This document shows, in pieces, positions 34,356-46,549 of a stretch of 64,000 nucleotides of DNA (its first letter is position 1; each line of letters opens with the position of its first letter). The translations under genes and the position numbers were made by a program. The stretch lies in the NCBI RefSeq assembly GCF_900496995.4, contig NC_044029.1, forward strand, positions 1,364,001 through 1,428,000, read 5' to 3'. Under the pieces are notes generated by a model. The model saw only the letters and a program-made list of their open reading frames with translations, was not told where the DNA came from and did no database searches. The stretch is from Aquila chrysaetos chrysaetos (Eukaryota; Chordata; Aves; Accipitriformes; Accipitridae).

Positions 34356-35845
34356 TGTTTGAGTGTTTTTCTTTACAGATCACTGTCATCCTTTCCTGGC
34401 TTGTGACGTCTTGGGTATCTGCTACGAATTTCTGGCAGTGGATGCAAAACCAATTGGGGGGCCCGATGTGTATCCAGATGACATCCCTCTCAGAGCCCAT
34501 CAACACGTGTCTTTATGGGATCCGGCTGTCGGAGACGGAGCTGAAAACGATGTGTACGAACAAGTGCCAACAGAAGAGTCGGAATCGCTCACAGCCGGGA
34601 ATCTGGACGCCCCAGACCGTAAGCCTTAACATTAGCACACCACTGATGAGCTTGACTGTGAATGACACGATAGACTCAATTAAGGTGGTCTTCTTGAATA
34701 GTATCGGTGATACAATTGGCCAGAGGATAACCGATAGTCTCTGGTTGAATTCCACGCCTTTGAGAATATAGCCAAACAATAGAGCACTGGGGGCAGGGAG
34801 AGTGAACCAGACCCTCCAAATAATAGAACTAGGGAAACCCCGTCCTGGATTTCAGCCGCAACCATGGCAGCTGGCCGGGACCTTTAGGCCCAATTGGACG
34901 GTGCCCTGGGTTTGGTTCGAGGGAAGCCCTGATCGAAACAACTTAGCCACAGTCAGTGAGGATGTTCTACCATCCGACTTATATTTCTGGTTACAGCTTA
35001 ACAGTCACACCACTGACCGTGCTACCAGCAATAGCAGTACAGTTTTCATCAATCGACTTTCAGGCCGGTCCCCCGTACCATGGGAACTGCTGGATGATCT
35101 GGTGCTGCTTTGCGGTCTAACTGCATACAAGGTGATACCCCCGGGGCTAAAGGGAGGGCTATGCTCCCTAGGCCGGTTGAGGGCCTGGGCGCCAAAAGAG
35201 ACAGACTTGGGCAACATAACCCATCAGAAAAAGAGTCTAGAGATGGTAAAGTTGGATGGCTCTTGTGACCCAACCATCCGCCTACCCACCAGCTTTTTGT
35301 TCTTAACGCTTTCAGCAATCCTTCCCGCAGGGTCCTGGGTGAATCGGGTGAATATTCAAGCCTTGGCATGTTTAGTTTTGCGGCAAGGAGATGCCACGGC
35401 CAAAGCTCTTGAGGAATTAGCAGCACTTCAAGAAACAACAACGAATCAGCTTCAAGCGCTGGTCCCACCCATAGATTTCTTGTTAGCTCAGTTTGATGTA
35501 GGTTGCAAACAAAATAGTTGTGCCTTTATAGAGTTCTGTTGTCTAGATTTTACAAGTAACTCTGACACGCTAAGAAGCATCCGCCAGCAGGCCGAAGTCA
35601 TTCGGAAACTACAAGAAGCTGTAAGAGTGGTAGGGCTTCCGAGCCTTACCGGAGATTGGTTTGGCTGGCTGAAAAGGTGGGGTTCCTTCATAATAGGAGG
35701 TCTATGTATGTTAGTGATTATTTGTATGCTCATCCCCTGTATCTTAGCGTTTATTAGAAACTTGTTAAATAGACTAGTCCAGCAAACCATGCTTGCATAT
35801 GCTTATGTTCCTTACACACCCTTAGCAGAAGAAACCCCGTTATAA
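34355..35845 (+). pseudogene. env: env, open apart from one stop
   Basis: A single frame holds both halves. The N-terminal part contains a hydrophobic leader and N-glycosylation sites and ends at TAG 34,769-34,771. From 34,802 the frame is open for 347 codons: more N-x-S/T sites, a hydrophobic stretch at codons 161-180, cysteines at 235, 240, 246 and 247 (the last three as C-x5-CC, in the place of the usual C-x6-CC), a membrane span at about 296-318 and a ~29-residue tail. No clear furin site was seen. A splice acceptor (ttttctttacag) ends at 34,378. The leader has no early ATG of its own. Confidence 0.75.
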
Positions 35846-35893
35846 GGTAATAGAAGTAGTAACTGTTTATAGCAATAGAAGCTAACTAGACAT

Positions 35894-35906
35894 GGGGAGG
35901 GGGAGA
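35894..35906 (+). promoter_or_regulatory. Polypurine tract
   Basis: Run of 13 purines ending directly at the 3' LTR, the usual start site of plus-strand synthesis. Confidence 0.8.
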
Positions 35907-36135
35907 TGTAGGGTACGGCGTTCGGAAGATCTCGCGATGTCACGGAAAGTTAGAAGGCTAGTAGTTGTCGCCTCCCTGTGACGTATCTGTGATCCCACCT
36001 ACCGTTGTTAGTATAAAACGAATTAACTGTGCAATAAAAGAGGAAGTTGACGCACACACTGTGTGTGCTGTCTCTTCCCTGGTCCGGGCTGACCAGTGAT
36101 CTAGTCGCAGCACCTTGATATGCAGCCACGCTACA
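35907..36135 (+). repeat. 3' LTR
   Basis: 229 bp, TGTAG to CTACA. TATA-like tataaaa at 36,012-36,018 and AATAAA at 36,033-36,038. It has a 4-bp deletion and about 20 substitutions against the 5' LTR. The TSD ccctg follows. Confidence 0.87.
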
Positions 36136-36729
36136 CCCTGAAGACCCATCTGATGATATAATCCCATGAGTAAAAGCATCTCTCATGTTGTCATCTTCTC
36201 ACTGATTTCTCCATGCTCATGGAACACCATTTCTTTAGACATGGGTCAAGCAGCCATGGCAGGAGCTTGCTAACCCTCTCAAAAGGAGCTCCCTCACAGA
36301 AGCTTCACCTGAAGCTGTGAAGTGCTACCGCATGTACCTGCAGGAACAGAAACTGCAGTTGCAGAAGAAACTGTACCATTCTAAAGCTAAGGTATGGAGA
36401 ACGCCTGTCTCTTGTCCCTTGGCAGGGGCCCAGGCCTTTTTTGTAGCAAACCAGAGCGGGGACCTGATCCTTTCTTGGGGGTTTTGTGTAACCCAGGGTG
36501 GTTCAGTGTGCGGTTCGCTGTGATGAGCGGGATGGGAGGGAACAGCACTGCTGCCTTTGGTGCCTGCCTGTTTACACCACTTGAAGTAAGAGCGGAGGGC
36601 TGCACTAAGGTGGTCTTAGTACACTAGACAACTTTGCAACAGGAGTAGACCGAGTGACATGTAATTGACTCGCCTTGTTTTATAAGCCTGGCGCCTACAA
36701 TTAGTAAGGTCACTAACCGTGACGTCACT

Positions 36730-37170
36730 TTGTCCTTGATTGGAGAAGGGGGTGTGTATTCCTTTCAAACAGCTGCTTCCCAAGGTTCACGGATCACGTG
36801 TATTTGCTTCTTCCCTTTGGCTTGGCAAAGCGGAGTGTGTGCTGACAGAGAAAGAGTAGGCATACTGGGGTGTTGTGCTCATGCTTTTTTGCATTTCCTC
36901 ATCACATCATCACTGTTACGGAGTTGCAAAGTCACTTTAGGAGCAGGAGGAGCTCCTAACCATGTTGGAGTAGCCAACAAGTGGCTACAAAGGGTGTTTG
37001 GAGTCCTTGAGAGAGGAGGAGGAGTGTTGTGGCAGCGTTTAGGAAACGCTTTAGGAAATCATTTTAGACGTAGGAGAGGGGCCAGTGTAAAAGATGAAGA
37101 AGTAACATGGGTTTTGAGAGTCGACATGAGAGTCAAAGCAGTCCACTCCTTTTTATCAAACTTAAGTTGA
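36730..37170 (+). other. Intronic 146-codon open frame, copy 2
   Basis: Same frame and length as 17,687-18,127, in the same intron. Function not recognised. Confidence 0.3.
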
Positions 37171-39335
37171 CTACCGGCGATTCTTCTTGTGGTTTGACAG
37201 CTGCAGGAATTAAGAGAAAGGCATATCCGGACTGAGCGTTATGCCGAGTACCTGAGGAATGCCCTCAAGTGGAAGGAGATGGAACTAACTTTCAGGAACC
37301 TGCAGGTCCTTCTGGTCACATATTTTGGAACTGCGGCTATCCCAGAGCTGGAAGACCGCATACAACGGTAAGGAAGTGACACAGTGGAGCAAGGCTTCGC
37401 TTCCTGCGATTTTGTGAAAACAACAGGACTGTCTTCTTGCATCCCAGCAAGATAACAATACACAATTTTCAAAGACGCTTTTGTTTTAGATGAGGTTCTT
37501 TCACATTCTTCTTTGGGGATTTGTGCTCTTGTGGACTTCTGTGATAAGGCCTGTACTTCTTTTCCAGGCTCCAAGGTCAACAGGCCAGGCTGGAAGCCAC
37601 AGTCCAGCAACAAGCAAAGACCATTGAAGCCCTTCGGAAAAAACTGCAAGCCTGTGCCTCAGTAAGCTAGTCACAGCCCTCCCTTTTTGTGAGCTACAGA
37701 GCCTAGTTCTGTGTGTGTGTGGGAAACTGTATGATGAGGTTTTCCTGGAGAGCCTAGGAGAGATCAGTTTCTCTGTTCTACTGACTACAGGCTGCTCTGA
37801 AAGTCCTGCTGGCCCATTCCCCCAGCTTTCTGGCTTTGAGAGCTGTTTCCGTGAGACTATAGCAAGTCCTTCTTAAGGCCATCTTTGTTAAGGACTTGAC
37901 AGCAATGCACTGGCTTAAGTATTTTCTGCTTTAGACCAGTCGTGAGGCTGAGACCTCAGGCAGCACTTCAGACAGTCCTGCAGCAGCGGGATTTGGTGCC
38001 TTCGGTTGCGGACACTCCTTGGGCTCTGGTGGGTGGTGAGCACGCAGTCCTGGAGGCCTGACTGGCATCACCAAACTGTGACAGGAATTCTTCCGTGGCC
38101 TGTACTCTGGGCACCTTCCCATTTTAGTGACTATGGATTCCTTGGCCAGAAGGTGTAGGTCTGTAATGCAACGAGAAGGCCTCCAAAGATGAAAGTCTGC
38201 AACTAATAAGGGAATGACACCTCCATAGGCCGTATTTTGTATGCTTGGTTGGCGCTGCCATGAGGTATGACCTTCAGTCAGGGAAGTCCTAGTGTGACTT
38301 CTTTTTTCTTCTTTTAATGCTGCTGTAGTCTCATAATGGCCTGGAGGACTTGGTAACTGGCTTTCAGACAACACGGACTGCAAAGGAACACCAATGTCGG
38401 CAGGTATATGAACAGCTCCTGGGAATGACTGGTTTTAGTCTTTGAATTTCTTGTGGGCAGGTAATTTAGGAAAAGATCAGGTGGGCTGTGGGGAATCCCC
38501 CAGGTTTTTGGGCAGGACACCCTCAGGGGAAAAGTCTATACGTTTCCTCATTCCCCTGGTGCCACTGTGTTTTGCATCTGCTTGGTAGACAATATGCGGG
38601 CACTTGCGTTCATCAGCACGATTCCTTTGATGGGTAGGCCGCGTGCTGTGGACAGGAGAGACAGCTGTGGGTGAGAGCTGTGAGAGGAGACCGGACTTGG
38701 GAGATGCATGTTTTCTTCTTTGTGGAGAACGCTGTCTGCACGTTCTGCATGTGGATCCTGTTCCTGTGCTCTGTGTGTGATGTATCTTTTCTATTTTGAA
38801 AGCGTGGGAGCGAAAGCAAGGAAGTAAAGAAGCTGGGCAAGACAAAATGCCGATCGGAAGCGCTTCCGGATGAAGTGTGGAAAAGAAAAGCCGCACTGGA
38901 GGAAGAACAGACCAGGCATGGCTTTTTAGTGCTTTAAAGAAAGACACATTGAGGAGAAGTCAAGCTTTACTGAACCCTAGTGTAAAAGCATGTACATAAC
39001 TGTTTGTGAGCAAATTCAAGCCTCGCATTCGATCCTGCAAGGTGCTTCTGTGCATGAGCCTATGGTTTGAAAAAGCTGCAAAAGGCCTTGCAAATGCAGG
39101 CTGCCTGCACTTCTCCTGGGTGGGAAGGAAGTCTTTTCTTCTTCTGTTCAGATAAATTTGGGGCCCTCCAAGTGTTGGGTGGTGCTGGGGAGCTGGCTGT
39201 TCTCAGTAATTCCTGGCTTGTCAAGCACATTACAGATGAAGCAAGCCATCCATGGCTGTGCTGCTTACGTAAGAGTACGTGAAAAAGGCCGACTGCTGCT
39301 TTGCTTCACCCTTTCCTTACTAATTTGCTGTGCAG

Positions 39336-40608
39336 GTTGAAGATGCTTCTGCAGATGTCTTCGACAAGCCCGACTGCGTCTGCAGCGAGAAGGAGAAAGT
39401 CCCAGCTCAGTTTCCGGGGAGAGATGAAGAAAGTTGTTCCGAACTGACTAACTAAATTGGTAAACTAAGAAGAAAGGTGAGCTCTGGTTGGTTTGGTGGA
39501 TTTGAGGCGATTATTTTTTTCTGCTAGAACCTGTGTGATTCTTTTCCTGTACTTTTTTCCCATCTTGCTAATTATCTCTTGGCTGTGTTTTGCAAGTGAT
39601 TGACTGCTCTTGATGCTCCTGCTCCTGTTGTAGCAGTAGATGAGGATGATGATGATGATGTTGATGAACACAGATGTAGTTGTCGTGATGGGTAAAAACC
39701 ATGAGCCAGGAGTCCCAGCAGGGCGCCTGCGGTCAATGGCCTCACTGACCAGGATGCAGGCCCAGGGGCCCTGAGCAAGAACAGCGGAGCTGGTCACCAC
39801 ACACTGAGATTTTAATACATTTTAATACTCTGTCTGCAGGTGACGAATGCAGTCTCGATGGCCCCCCACCTTACGGATTTCCACAGAAGTGAGTAACTTC
39901 GGAGCTGTCTCTTTGAGTTCCTTTTGTTCCGCTGCCTACGAGGTGGCGACATTTCCCAACATCTGGAGAGGCAGTTGAAAAAATGCGTGCAGTGGGCAAG
40001 ACAAAACCCGGGCCTGTGAGAAAAGTTGTCCACTCTGCACGGGACTCAGAAAGAACTGGGGCAGAACCTGGGCTCAACCTCAGGAGTCACTGGGAGACGA
40101 GCACGATGGGTCACAGCCAAACAGAGCAGTCTAAAAGAGAGATGGGAGAGGGAGCCGGACCAGAAATAAGGCAAAGACCGCAAGAAATTAATCCGTATTC
40201 TCCATCTAACACAGTTTTCCACGTGTGTCTGTAGCCCATAGGCTGTAACTTTGCTGTTGACACGTTTGAGCGTTTGGTTTTCGGTACCTGGATCTGCACG
40301 TTAGTGCTGCACTTCCACGATCCACTTGGCAGTGCTGCCTTTGGCCCAGCCTGCCATAAAACTAACGCACAGCCTTTTCTTTTCCCTCCCTCCCTTGCCC
40401 AGTCACAGCCGAACCTCCAACGCGGTTAACGATGAGAAGATGCTGGAGCGGAGGAAGAAGTGCCAGTGCCAGAAAAGAGTGCTCCCAGGGAGACGCACGA
40501 AGCCTGGAAACCTTTGCCTTCCACCCTGTGCACCCACCACCCCACCTATAATTACAAGTGTTCTGTTGCAGTGTGGTATTTAATAAACTCTGTCACCTAG
40601 TACGGGTC
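39336..40608 (+). other. 3' exons and poly(A) signal of copy 2
   Basis: Exons 39336-39476, 39840-39888 and the last from 40403, with AATAAA at 40,582-40,587. Sequence and splice sites are as in copy 1; the downstream exons lie beyond the main stop. Confidence 0.55.
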
Positions 40609-40762
40609 TCAGTTTTGCTGCACAACCGGAGCTCTTCGGCCTAGCGCGTCCGGACGAGGAGAGTCCTGTTTCTGAAGGCTCGCTCAGGCTCCCTTCCTAC
40701 GCGGGCAGTCAGCACATCTCCCTCTGCCCTTGCTCCGAATGAAAACCAGTCCCGCAGACATC

Positions 40763-41803
40763 TCCGACAGGGAGCACGCGCCCGCGTCCTTTCCCTCTGC
40801 GGAGGCTCGAACCGCGGCGGTGCTCAGACCAGGGACCAGCGCTGAGCGGCTGCTCGTCATCGGCGGCCGGGCTCCTTTCTAGAGCAACCCTCCCGCCGCT
40901 CTGGGCAGAAGGGGGTGGGCGAGCTCCCGTTTGCAGATCCCACAGGGACCTGACGGGTTTGCAGCCTGCCGAGGGGAAAGGCGGGAAGAAGCGGGCACGA
41001 GCCGCAGCGGGCAGAAACCCACCTCGACCCGAGGAAAAACCTCTCCTCCTGCGAGGGCGGCCAGGGACCGCCGTCAGGGAGCAGCGCGGGCACGCTGCTC
41101 CCTCGGGGACGGGGAGCCGAAGGGGGTCCCCGCAGCCAGCGGGGCAGACCCAGCCCCGGAGCCTCGGCCCGCACGAGCGAGGGGAGCGGGGCCGTCCCCG
41201 GGGAAGGCAGCCGAGAGCCCGGAGGGACGAACGAGCGCCTGGGGAGGCGGCAGCGCCGAGGGCGAACCGAGAAGTCGGGCCGGGCCGGGGCTCGGGCCCG
41301 GCGGCGGCCAGCGGGGTCGGAGACAGCCCGGCGGTGGCCAAGCAGGGCCACGGGGAGGCGGCCGGCGGGCCGGGGTCTGGCGCGGCGAGGTCCGTGGCCG
41401 GGAGAGACCGAGCTGGAGACGGGGACGCCGTGACGGAGCTCGGGCAGGGCCTGCAGGCCTCCGCCTCCGCCTCGGTGGGCCTCCCGCGCCGGAGGCCCCC
41501 GGGCTGAGGCCGGAGGCTCCAGCTCAGCCCGCCGGTGGCTTTTTTGTGCCACGGAGAGGCCGTGGAGCCTCTGTGCCGGGAGATGCTCCCGACTGGACGC
41601 GGCCCTGGCTGACCCTGCTTTGAGCAGGGCGGGGGCGACGAGACGAGGCCCCTTCCAGCCGCGACGACGCTCGCGCTTTCAAGGCGCAGACGTCTCCGGC
41701 GATCTGGGGATGTCGCGCCGCGGGCCCCCTTTTATTCGGCCAGACCTCCTGCCTGCTTTCATGCGCTTTTTGCCAGAGTCTGACCGCACCTCAGCTGTAA
41801 CCG
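40763..41803. promoter_or_regulatory. CpG island, copy 2
   Basis: Nearly identical to 21,720-22,760. CpG density is kept, so it has either duplicated recently or stayed unmethylated in the germline. Confidence 0.6.
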
Positions 41804-43395
41804 TAGTCTCCCGCGGGCTACGCGTAACAGACAAAAACCAACTGCGGACTGTGTCCAGCATCTCCGGGCGCGAAGACGGCAACAACCTTCTCGGACGCCC
41901 AGCCGTGTCGTGAGGTGCGATGCCACCAGCGAAGAACGGCCGTCGAGTTAGCCGAGAGAATCTTGGTTTCCAGCCCCCAGTTTGAGACCTGGAAGTAGGA
42001 AAGAACCATTACACTGCCAGTCTGGCTGGGCAGCAGTGGGAGCTGCCAGCTGTGGAGGTCCACCTGGCCCAGTCCCCACCTCTTCAAATACAAGGAGACA
42101 GCCAGCTAGGCATTGCAACCTCGACAAACCAGTCTTCACGAATACGCCAAAGCACACTTGGCAAAAACAAACGGAAGTAACGTTCCACCTCCTCTCCGGG
42201 CAATCAGCCGTCAGCATGTTAACAGACGTCCGGGCTCTAAAGCCAAAACGGCTCTCAGAAAATACCAAAGGTATCTTCCAACAGCAGGTTGGACCCATTC
42301 TCCACATAACTGAGAGTGAGCGCTCTGCCAAGGAACAACAGTACCGTAGACTCCCAACAAAGGCCGAGAACATAAGCGGCAGCGAGCTCGATGGCAATGC
42401 GTAAGCTGATGAGATGCGGCTGCTTAGCAGTCCCTTCAAGGACTATGCAGCACCCGAGCACAGCACTGCCCCTGATGTTGGGGGGGTGCAGGGGGAGAGA
42501 CAGCTCCAGTGACAGAGAGCACTGGACATGACCCGGCTGGTTCTGGCCCCCCCTCCTCCTATCCACCATCAGGCAGCTGCCAGGCATTTAGGTAGCTTCT
42601 GAACTCCAACACAAGCATTTCAAAAAGGCTGACTAGGGATCTCTCCTCTAGCTGGTAGCAGGTGTCGATCCCAAGGGAACACAGTACATCCAAACAAACG
42701 CAATTATTTTTGTTCCTGGATGTCTTGCACTGGTTCCCCTCAGTGTGTGGGTGTCAGTGCTGGAAGCACCTGGTGAAAGCCCAAGGGTCTTTTCTCCGTG
42801 CAGGAGACTTTCTTAGCACGTCCCTGCCCCAGCCACCCTCCCCATGTTTTGCAGCAACAACTGAACAGAGCACAGGAATCAAGTGCAAGGGTCTATTTTC
42901 TTTTTATGGGGAAAAAAAAAAAAAAAAGAACAAACAAACACACAAACAAACAAACAAACAAAAAAAAAAGCACAACAACAAATGCTATACTGAAAGAATA
43001 CTCTGGTTTTGCACTGGCCTTTCCAGTTTGAGTCATCTTATCACCGTGCACTGTGCTGCCTCATGCACGCCTCCTCCAACCTCACCTTCTGCAGAACCCC
43101 TGATGTGATCCCAGCAGCCTTCTAGCCACATGCTACTCAAGGCTCCCTAACAGAGTGGGTCCAGCTGCCACTATGGATCAGTGAAGACTTATTTTTCAGT
43201 GCTGCCACTGATCCGGTCCCATACCAGCATTCTACTGCACAGTGGTTTGGCAAATGTATTTAACTTTTGTCAAGAGGCAAAAGCTACAATGAGAAGAGGG
43301 ACTGTGGTTTGCCTTCTCTCCCATGCAGTTTGTTCCTGTGGAGTTCACGCTAGTTTTGTCCAGTCTTTTGCTCTTTCCCTTCGGCACTGTCCAGG
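41804..43395. other. Spacer, copy 2
   Basis: Matches 22,761-24,345. The A-rich simple repeat is longer by a few bases. No coding exon supported. Confidence 0.6.
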
Positions 43396-44690
43396 TTAAG
43401 ACTTTTGAGCCAGTAAGGTTGTTAATTTAATCTTCCCATCCATAGAGGCGGTGAGGCAGGTCCCGCAGTCCATGGCCGTGCTCCAGTCCACTGTGACAAC
43501 GGGAGCTCTGTGTCCTCCCAGGGAAAGGCAGCTCTCCAGAACCTTTTCCTCACCGTTCAACTAAAGAAGGAAAGCATAAGATTTTAAGGAAGCAAGTGTC
43601 TGCAGTGGGGGCAGTGCGCCCACAGGAGAAGCCAAAGCCTGCTACAGACTCCATATCCCCATCAGCATACATAATTAAGCGGAAAAATCAGAGAGATGTC
43701 GAGATGTACGTAGCACGCATGAGGAAGCAAACTTCCAGTCTCACAACAGAAGCACGCAGTCTCAAGCAGCTCAGCTTCTGCTATCAGCTGAGCTGCAGTA
43801 ATTGAACGGGGCAGGCTAAAAGCACACGCTGATGAAGAGCACATAAGCCTAAGCTATAGCTCATGTTAGTGCGGGTGCTCTGAATGCCCCAGAGGCAAAG
43901 TAAAAGTTCCATCTAATCTGCCTTGCAATGGCTTATACTGATGGGTGCTGACTCAAGAGGAGGCAGGCAAGGGGCATGCGATCAGTAACCGCTCGTTGCT
44001 GCGGCACAGAAATTTGGGTACTTGGAACCATTCAGCCTCACCTTTCGTTTCACTTCAGTACACAGTAAGAGGAGAGAATCAGGCTGGGACTAACATATAG
44101 CATCAGCAAGCACACAAGGCAGGTTAAAGACAAGCATCAGTCAACAATCACACATTTTGCATTGAACTGGCATGCATCAATATATTAAAAAAAAAAAAAA
44201 ATTAAAACTTTGTCCCAGGCACTTGGGTACTAAGGAAAACTGCTGCAGCTAAGCTTTAAGAACACAGAGCACACATACTCTAGCTACATACAGAGGGCCA
44301 AACGCTTACAGAGGGTTCAAACACTTGCTAAGCACACCACACACTGCTAAAACGCACGCTGTATGAAACTGAGCAGCAACTTGCACAGAGCACGGACGGG
44401 TAGGTGCTGCTCGAGAACTTCAGCAGCTGCTGTTGCAGCCTTGTAACAACAAGAGCTTGTCTGGATGTGTAAGAGTACTCCCCGTCACTTCTCAGACTTA
44501 CCTTAAAAAGGACTCCCCCAGTAGAAGAACACGTCAACATATAGTTGCCCTCAGAGTCAAAAGCAAAAAGCCTCCCTCGTGGGAACTGGACTTGCTTGTA
44601 ACCACTGTACCCGGACAGAACAAAAGGATCCGTAGCTTCGCTGGGAAGATCGTACTCAGACACCTTCAAGCCACTTTTGTGAATATTCCA
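43396..44690 (-). pseudogene. WDR91: WDR91-like C-terminal fragment, copy 2
   Basis: Exons 44690-44502 and 43560-43396, both with intact splice sites and TAA. One replacement against copy 1 (EATGPF there, EATDPF here). Beyond 45,604 the sequence switches to another gene, so no upstream WDR91 exons can be attached. Confidence 0.62.
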
Positions 44691-45603
44691 CTGAATAAAC
44701 TAGAATGACAAAAAGAGATGACAAAAGCCCATAGTTTAATGGACTGGGATGAAAGTGGAGAGGCCATTTGTGGTTTTTAAGCAAACTGGCTATTCCTCAC
44801 AAACAGGGGATGGCATTTGGACATCTATGTCTAAGTGGGTATATTTATAAAACACAGGCTGAAAAAGCTGTAAGAGTGCCTACTATCCAGGCAAACACAG
44901 GCCCTACCTTCCACAAGCACCGCTGCCTATGTGTCCTTCCACGTTGCATGCAGGATCCTGGTGGGAATTCACTTAACTGTCATCAGCCAAGGACCCGCAC
45001 CTTTAGGCAGTCTCCCTCCCAGAGCCACACCTCTACTGCTGAAGACTGGAACCACAGAAATTGAAGCCTTTGTTATAAGCAACAGGGAGCTGCCGACAAG
45101 GAAATTTATGCAAAGTGGTCAAGGATCTGGTCCCTGGTGAATCCCAGATCTCAAACGTGGTGATCTCAGGGGCATGGAAAGGTCATCTTCACATTCCACA
45201 GGATTCCATAGGAAGGGGATGTCGCCAACAGTAGGATTTGCAGACAAGGTCCAAGACAGCTCCAGCTGTTAATATGCTCTCCAGCCGCTCTCTCTGCAGA
45301 CCGTATGCAGCAGGGACTCAGGCTCTGCTACTGCTCCAGATTCTCACTGCCACTATGTACCTCAGCTGGGCCAAGCAACACACATCCGTGTCAAAGCCCT
45401 TTTACTGACGGGGCCCTGCCCGTAGGGATTTGAGAGTGAAGAAGGTGCAAGCGCTATTGATAACATGCTTTAAAAGAGTAATCCCACTACAGCTTTAGGC
45501 AGTGGTAGGAATGTGATCCGTAGTCCAAAGGCCCATATCCAGCCTCTGGCAAACGGCTGCGTGCAGTGCTCCTGCAGCAAGCAGGCAGCAGACACCAACA
45601 CCC
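44691..45603. other. Spacer ending at a duplication breakpoint
   Basis: Matches 25,642-26,551, then diverges sharply at about 45,604. No exon seen. Confidence 0.6.
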
Positions 45604-46549
45604 ACAGCACGGCGTGGAAGCTTTCTGGGAACAGCAGCGTGCAACACACCCCTCGGCCTGGGGCGCAGCATCATAAGCGACAGCATTTCTGGCCCTGACC
45701 CAGAGGAGAGCGAAGGGGACGGATCAGAACCAGCACACAGTGGACGCAACCCTCTGGCCATATCTAGCCTAAGTATAAGCAGGCAGAGAAGCAAACAGGC
45801 TTCCTTTCTTGGCGTTGCCCAAAGAGACTCTGCTCCTTCTCCACCTCCCGAACTAACCAGGGACGCCTTCGAAGCAACTGGAGGAGCTGTGGCTTCACGC
45901 TGCCATCACAGCAGCGGCAGCCCCAGAGGCGCACTGGAAATACTCTTCAGCAGGAGCACCTGGACTTCACCTGCTGGAACAACACCTGGAGCGACTCTGC
46001 TTCAGTTCATTCGGGTGAAGCGGCCCACATCCAACCCCAAGCAGCAGCAGAGCCCCTGGAGGGGCAGCCCAACGACTTGCTGAGCACCGAACGCAGCTCT
46101 AAGGAGGAGGGTTTCCACGAGGAAGCAGAGGATTTTGGCACAGAGCCCCAGGTTTGTCCCCACTTCCATTACGGGGCTGAGCCCAGCAGTCCGGCAGCCT
46201 TTGAGACTCCAGGAGAACGGGTTCTGCGCGAGGGCAGGTCACCGCAAAGCTAGCTCAGGCCAACGCACGCCCCGTGCAAGCGTGTGCTCGGGGAGCAGCG
46301 CAAGGGCTGCCGAAGGCTGGGGTGCAGTGCCCCAGCTGGGCCATCACAGCCGGCGCACCGGATGGGGTCTCTCCGCCTTAGCGGCGGCGCACAGCACCGC
46401 TCCGTGCCACGTCTGTAACCTCGCACAAAGCGGCGCCTGCTTTCCCCCCCATCCCCTTCGGGACACCAGGGTCCGTTTTCTCTCCTGCTGCCGTCTCGGT
46501 GGGGGTGTGGCTGGTGACGCTGGTTTGACCGATTCTGCGTTTCATTAAA
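45604..46549 (+). pseudogene. 3' end of a + strand gene, AGBL3 by synteny
   Basis: Coding-like composition: a frame from about 45,650 (SIISDSISGPDPEESEGD) and then a second frame (QQEHLDFTCWNNTWSD) to TAG at 46,251-46,253, followed by ATTAAA at 46,544-46,549. The two frames are not joined by an evident splice site, so a frameshift or a missed intron is possible. I do not recognise the protein. In mammals AGBL3, a cytosolic carboxypeptidase, ends tail-to-tail with CYREN, which is the arrangement here; that is the only basis for the name. The left end is cut by the breakpoint at 45,604. Confidence 0.35.

Larger units (their letters stand above)
30088..36135 (+). mobile_element. Endogenous retrovirus (alpharetrovirus/class II-like), damaged
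   Basis: Provirus of about 6.05 kb with short LTRs starting TGTAG, the 3' LTR ending CTACA, a tRNA-Trp-type primer site and a polypurine tract. It is flanked by a 5-bp target duplication (ccctg at 30,083-30,087 and 36,136-36,140). Gene order gag-pro-pol-env, all on +. Copies 1 and 3 show the empty site intact. Defects seen: gag is short with no recognisable capsid or zinc knuckles, an in-frame stop in the reverse transcriptase, a frame change between RNase H and integrase, a stop right after the third catalytic residue of integrase, and one stop in the N-terminal part of env. About 20 of ~229 LTR positions differ between the two ends by hand count. Not capable of replication as it stands. Confidence 0.9.
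28869..38937 (+). pseudogene. ANKRD26/POTE-like gene, copy 2 (5'-truncated)
   Basis: Exons 28869-28894, 29061-29138, 36239-36391, 37201-37367, 37568-37661, 37935-38035, 38329-38403, 38803-38937 (TAA). Everything upstream of the 26-nt exon, including all ankyrin repeats, start codon and promoter, is missing because the segment begins inside a CR1. The intron between 29138 and 36239 holds the provirus. Exon 36239-36391 has four clustered replacements against copies 1 and 3 (NSYSVY there, KCYRMY here). Exon 37935-38035 has one extra G (101 nt rather than 100). It cannot make the full protein, but could be transcribed from the provirus or run as a chimera. Confidence 0.7.
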
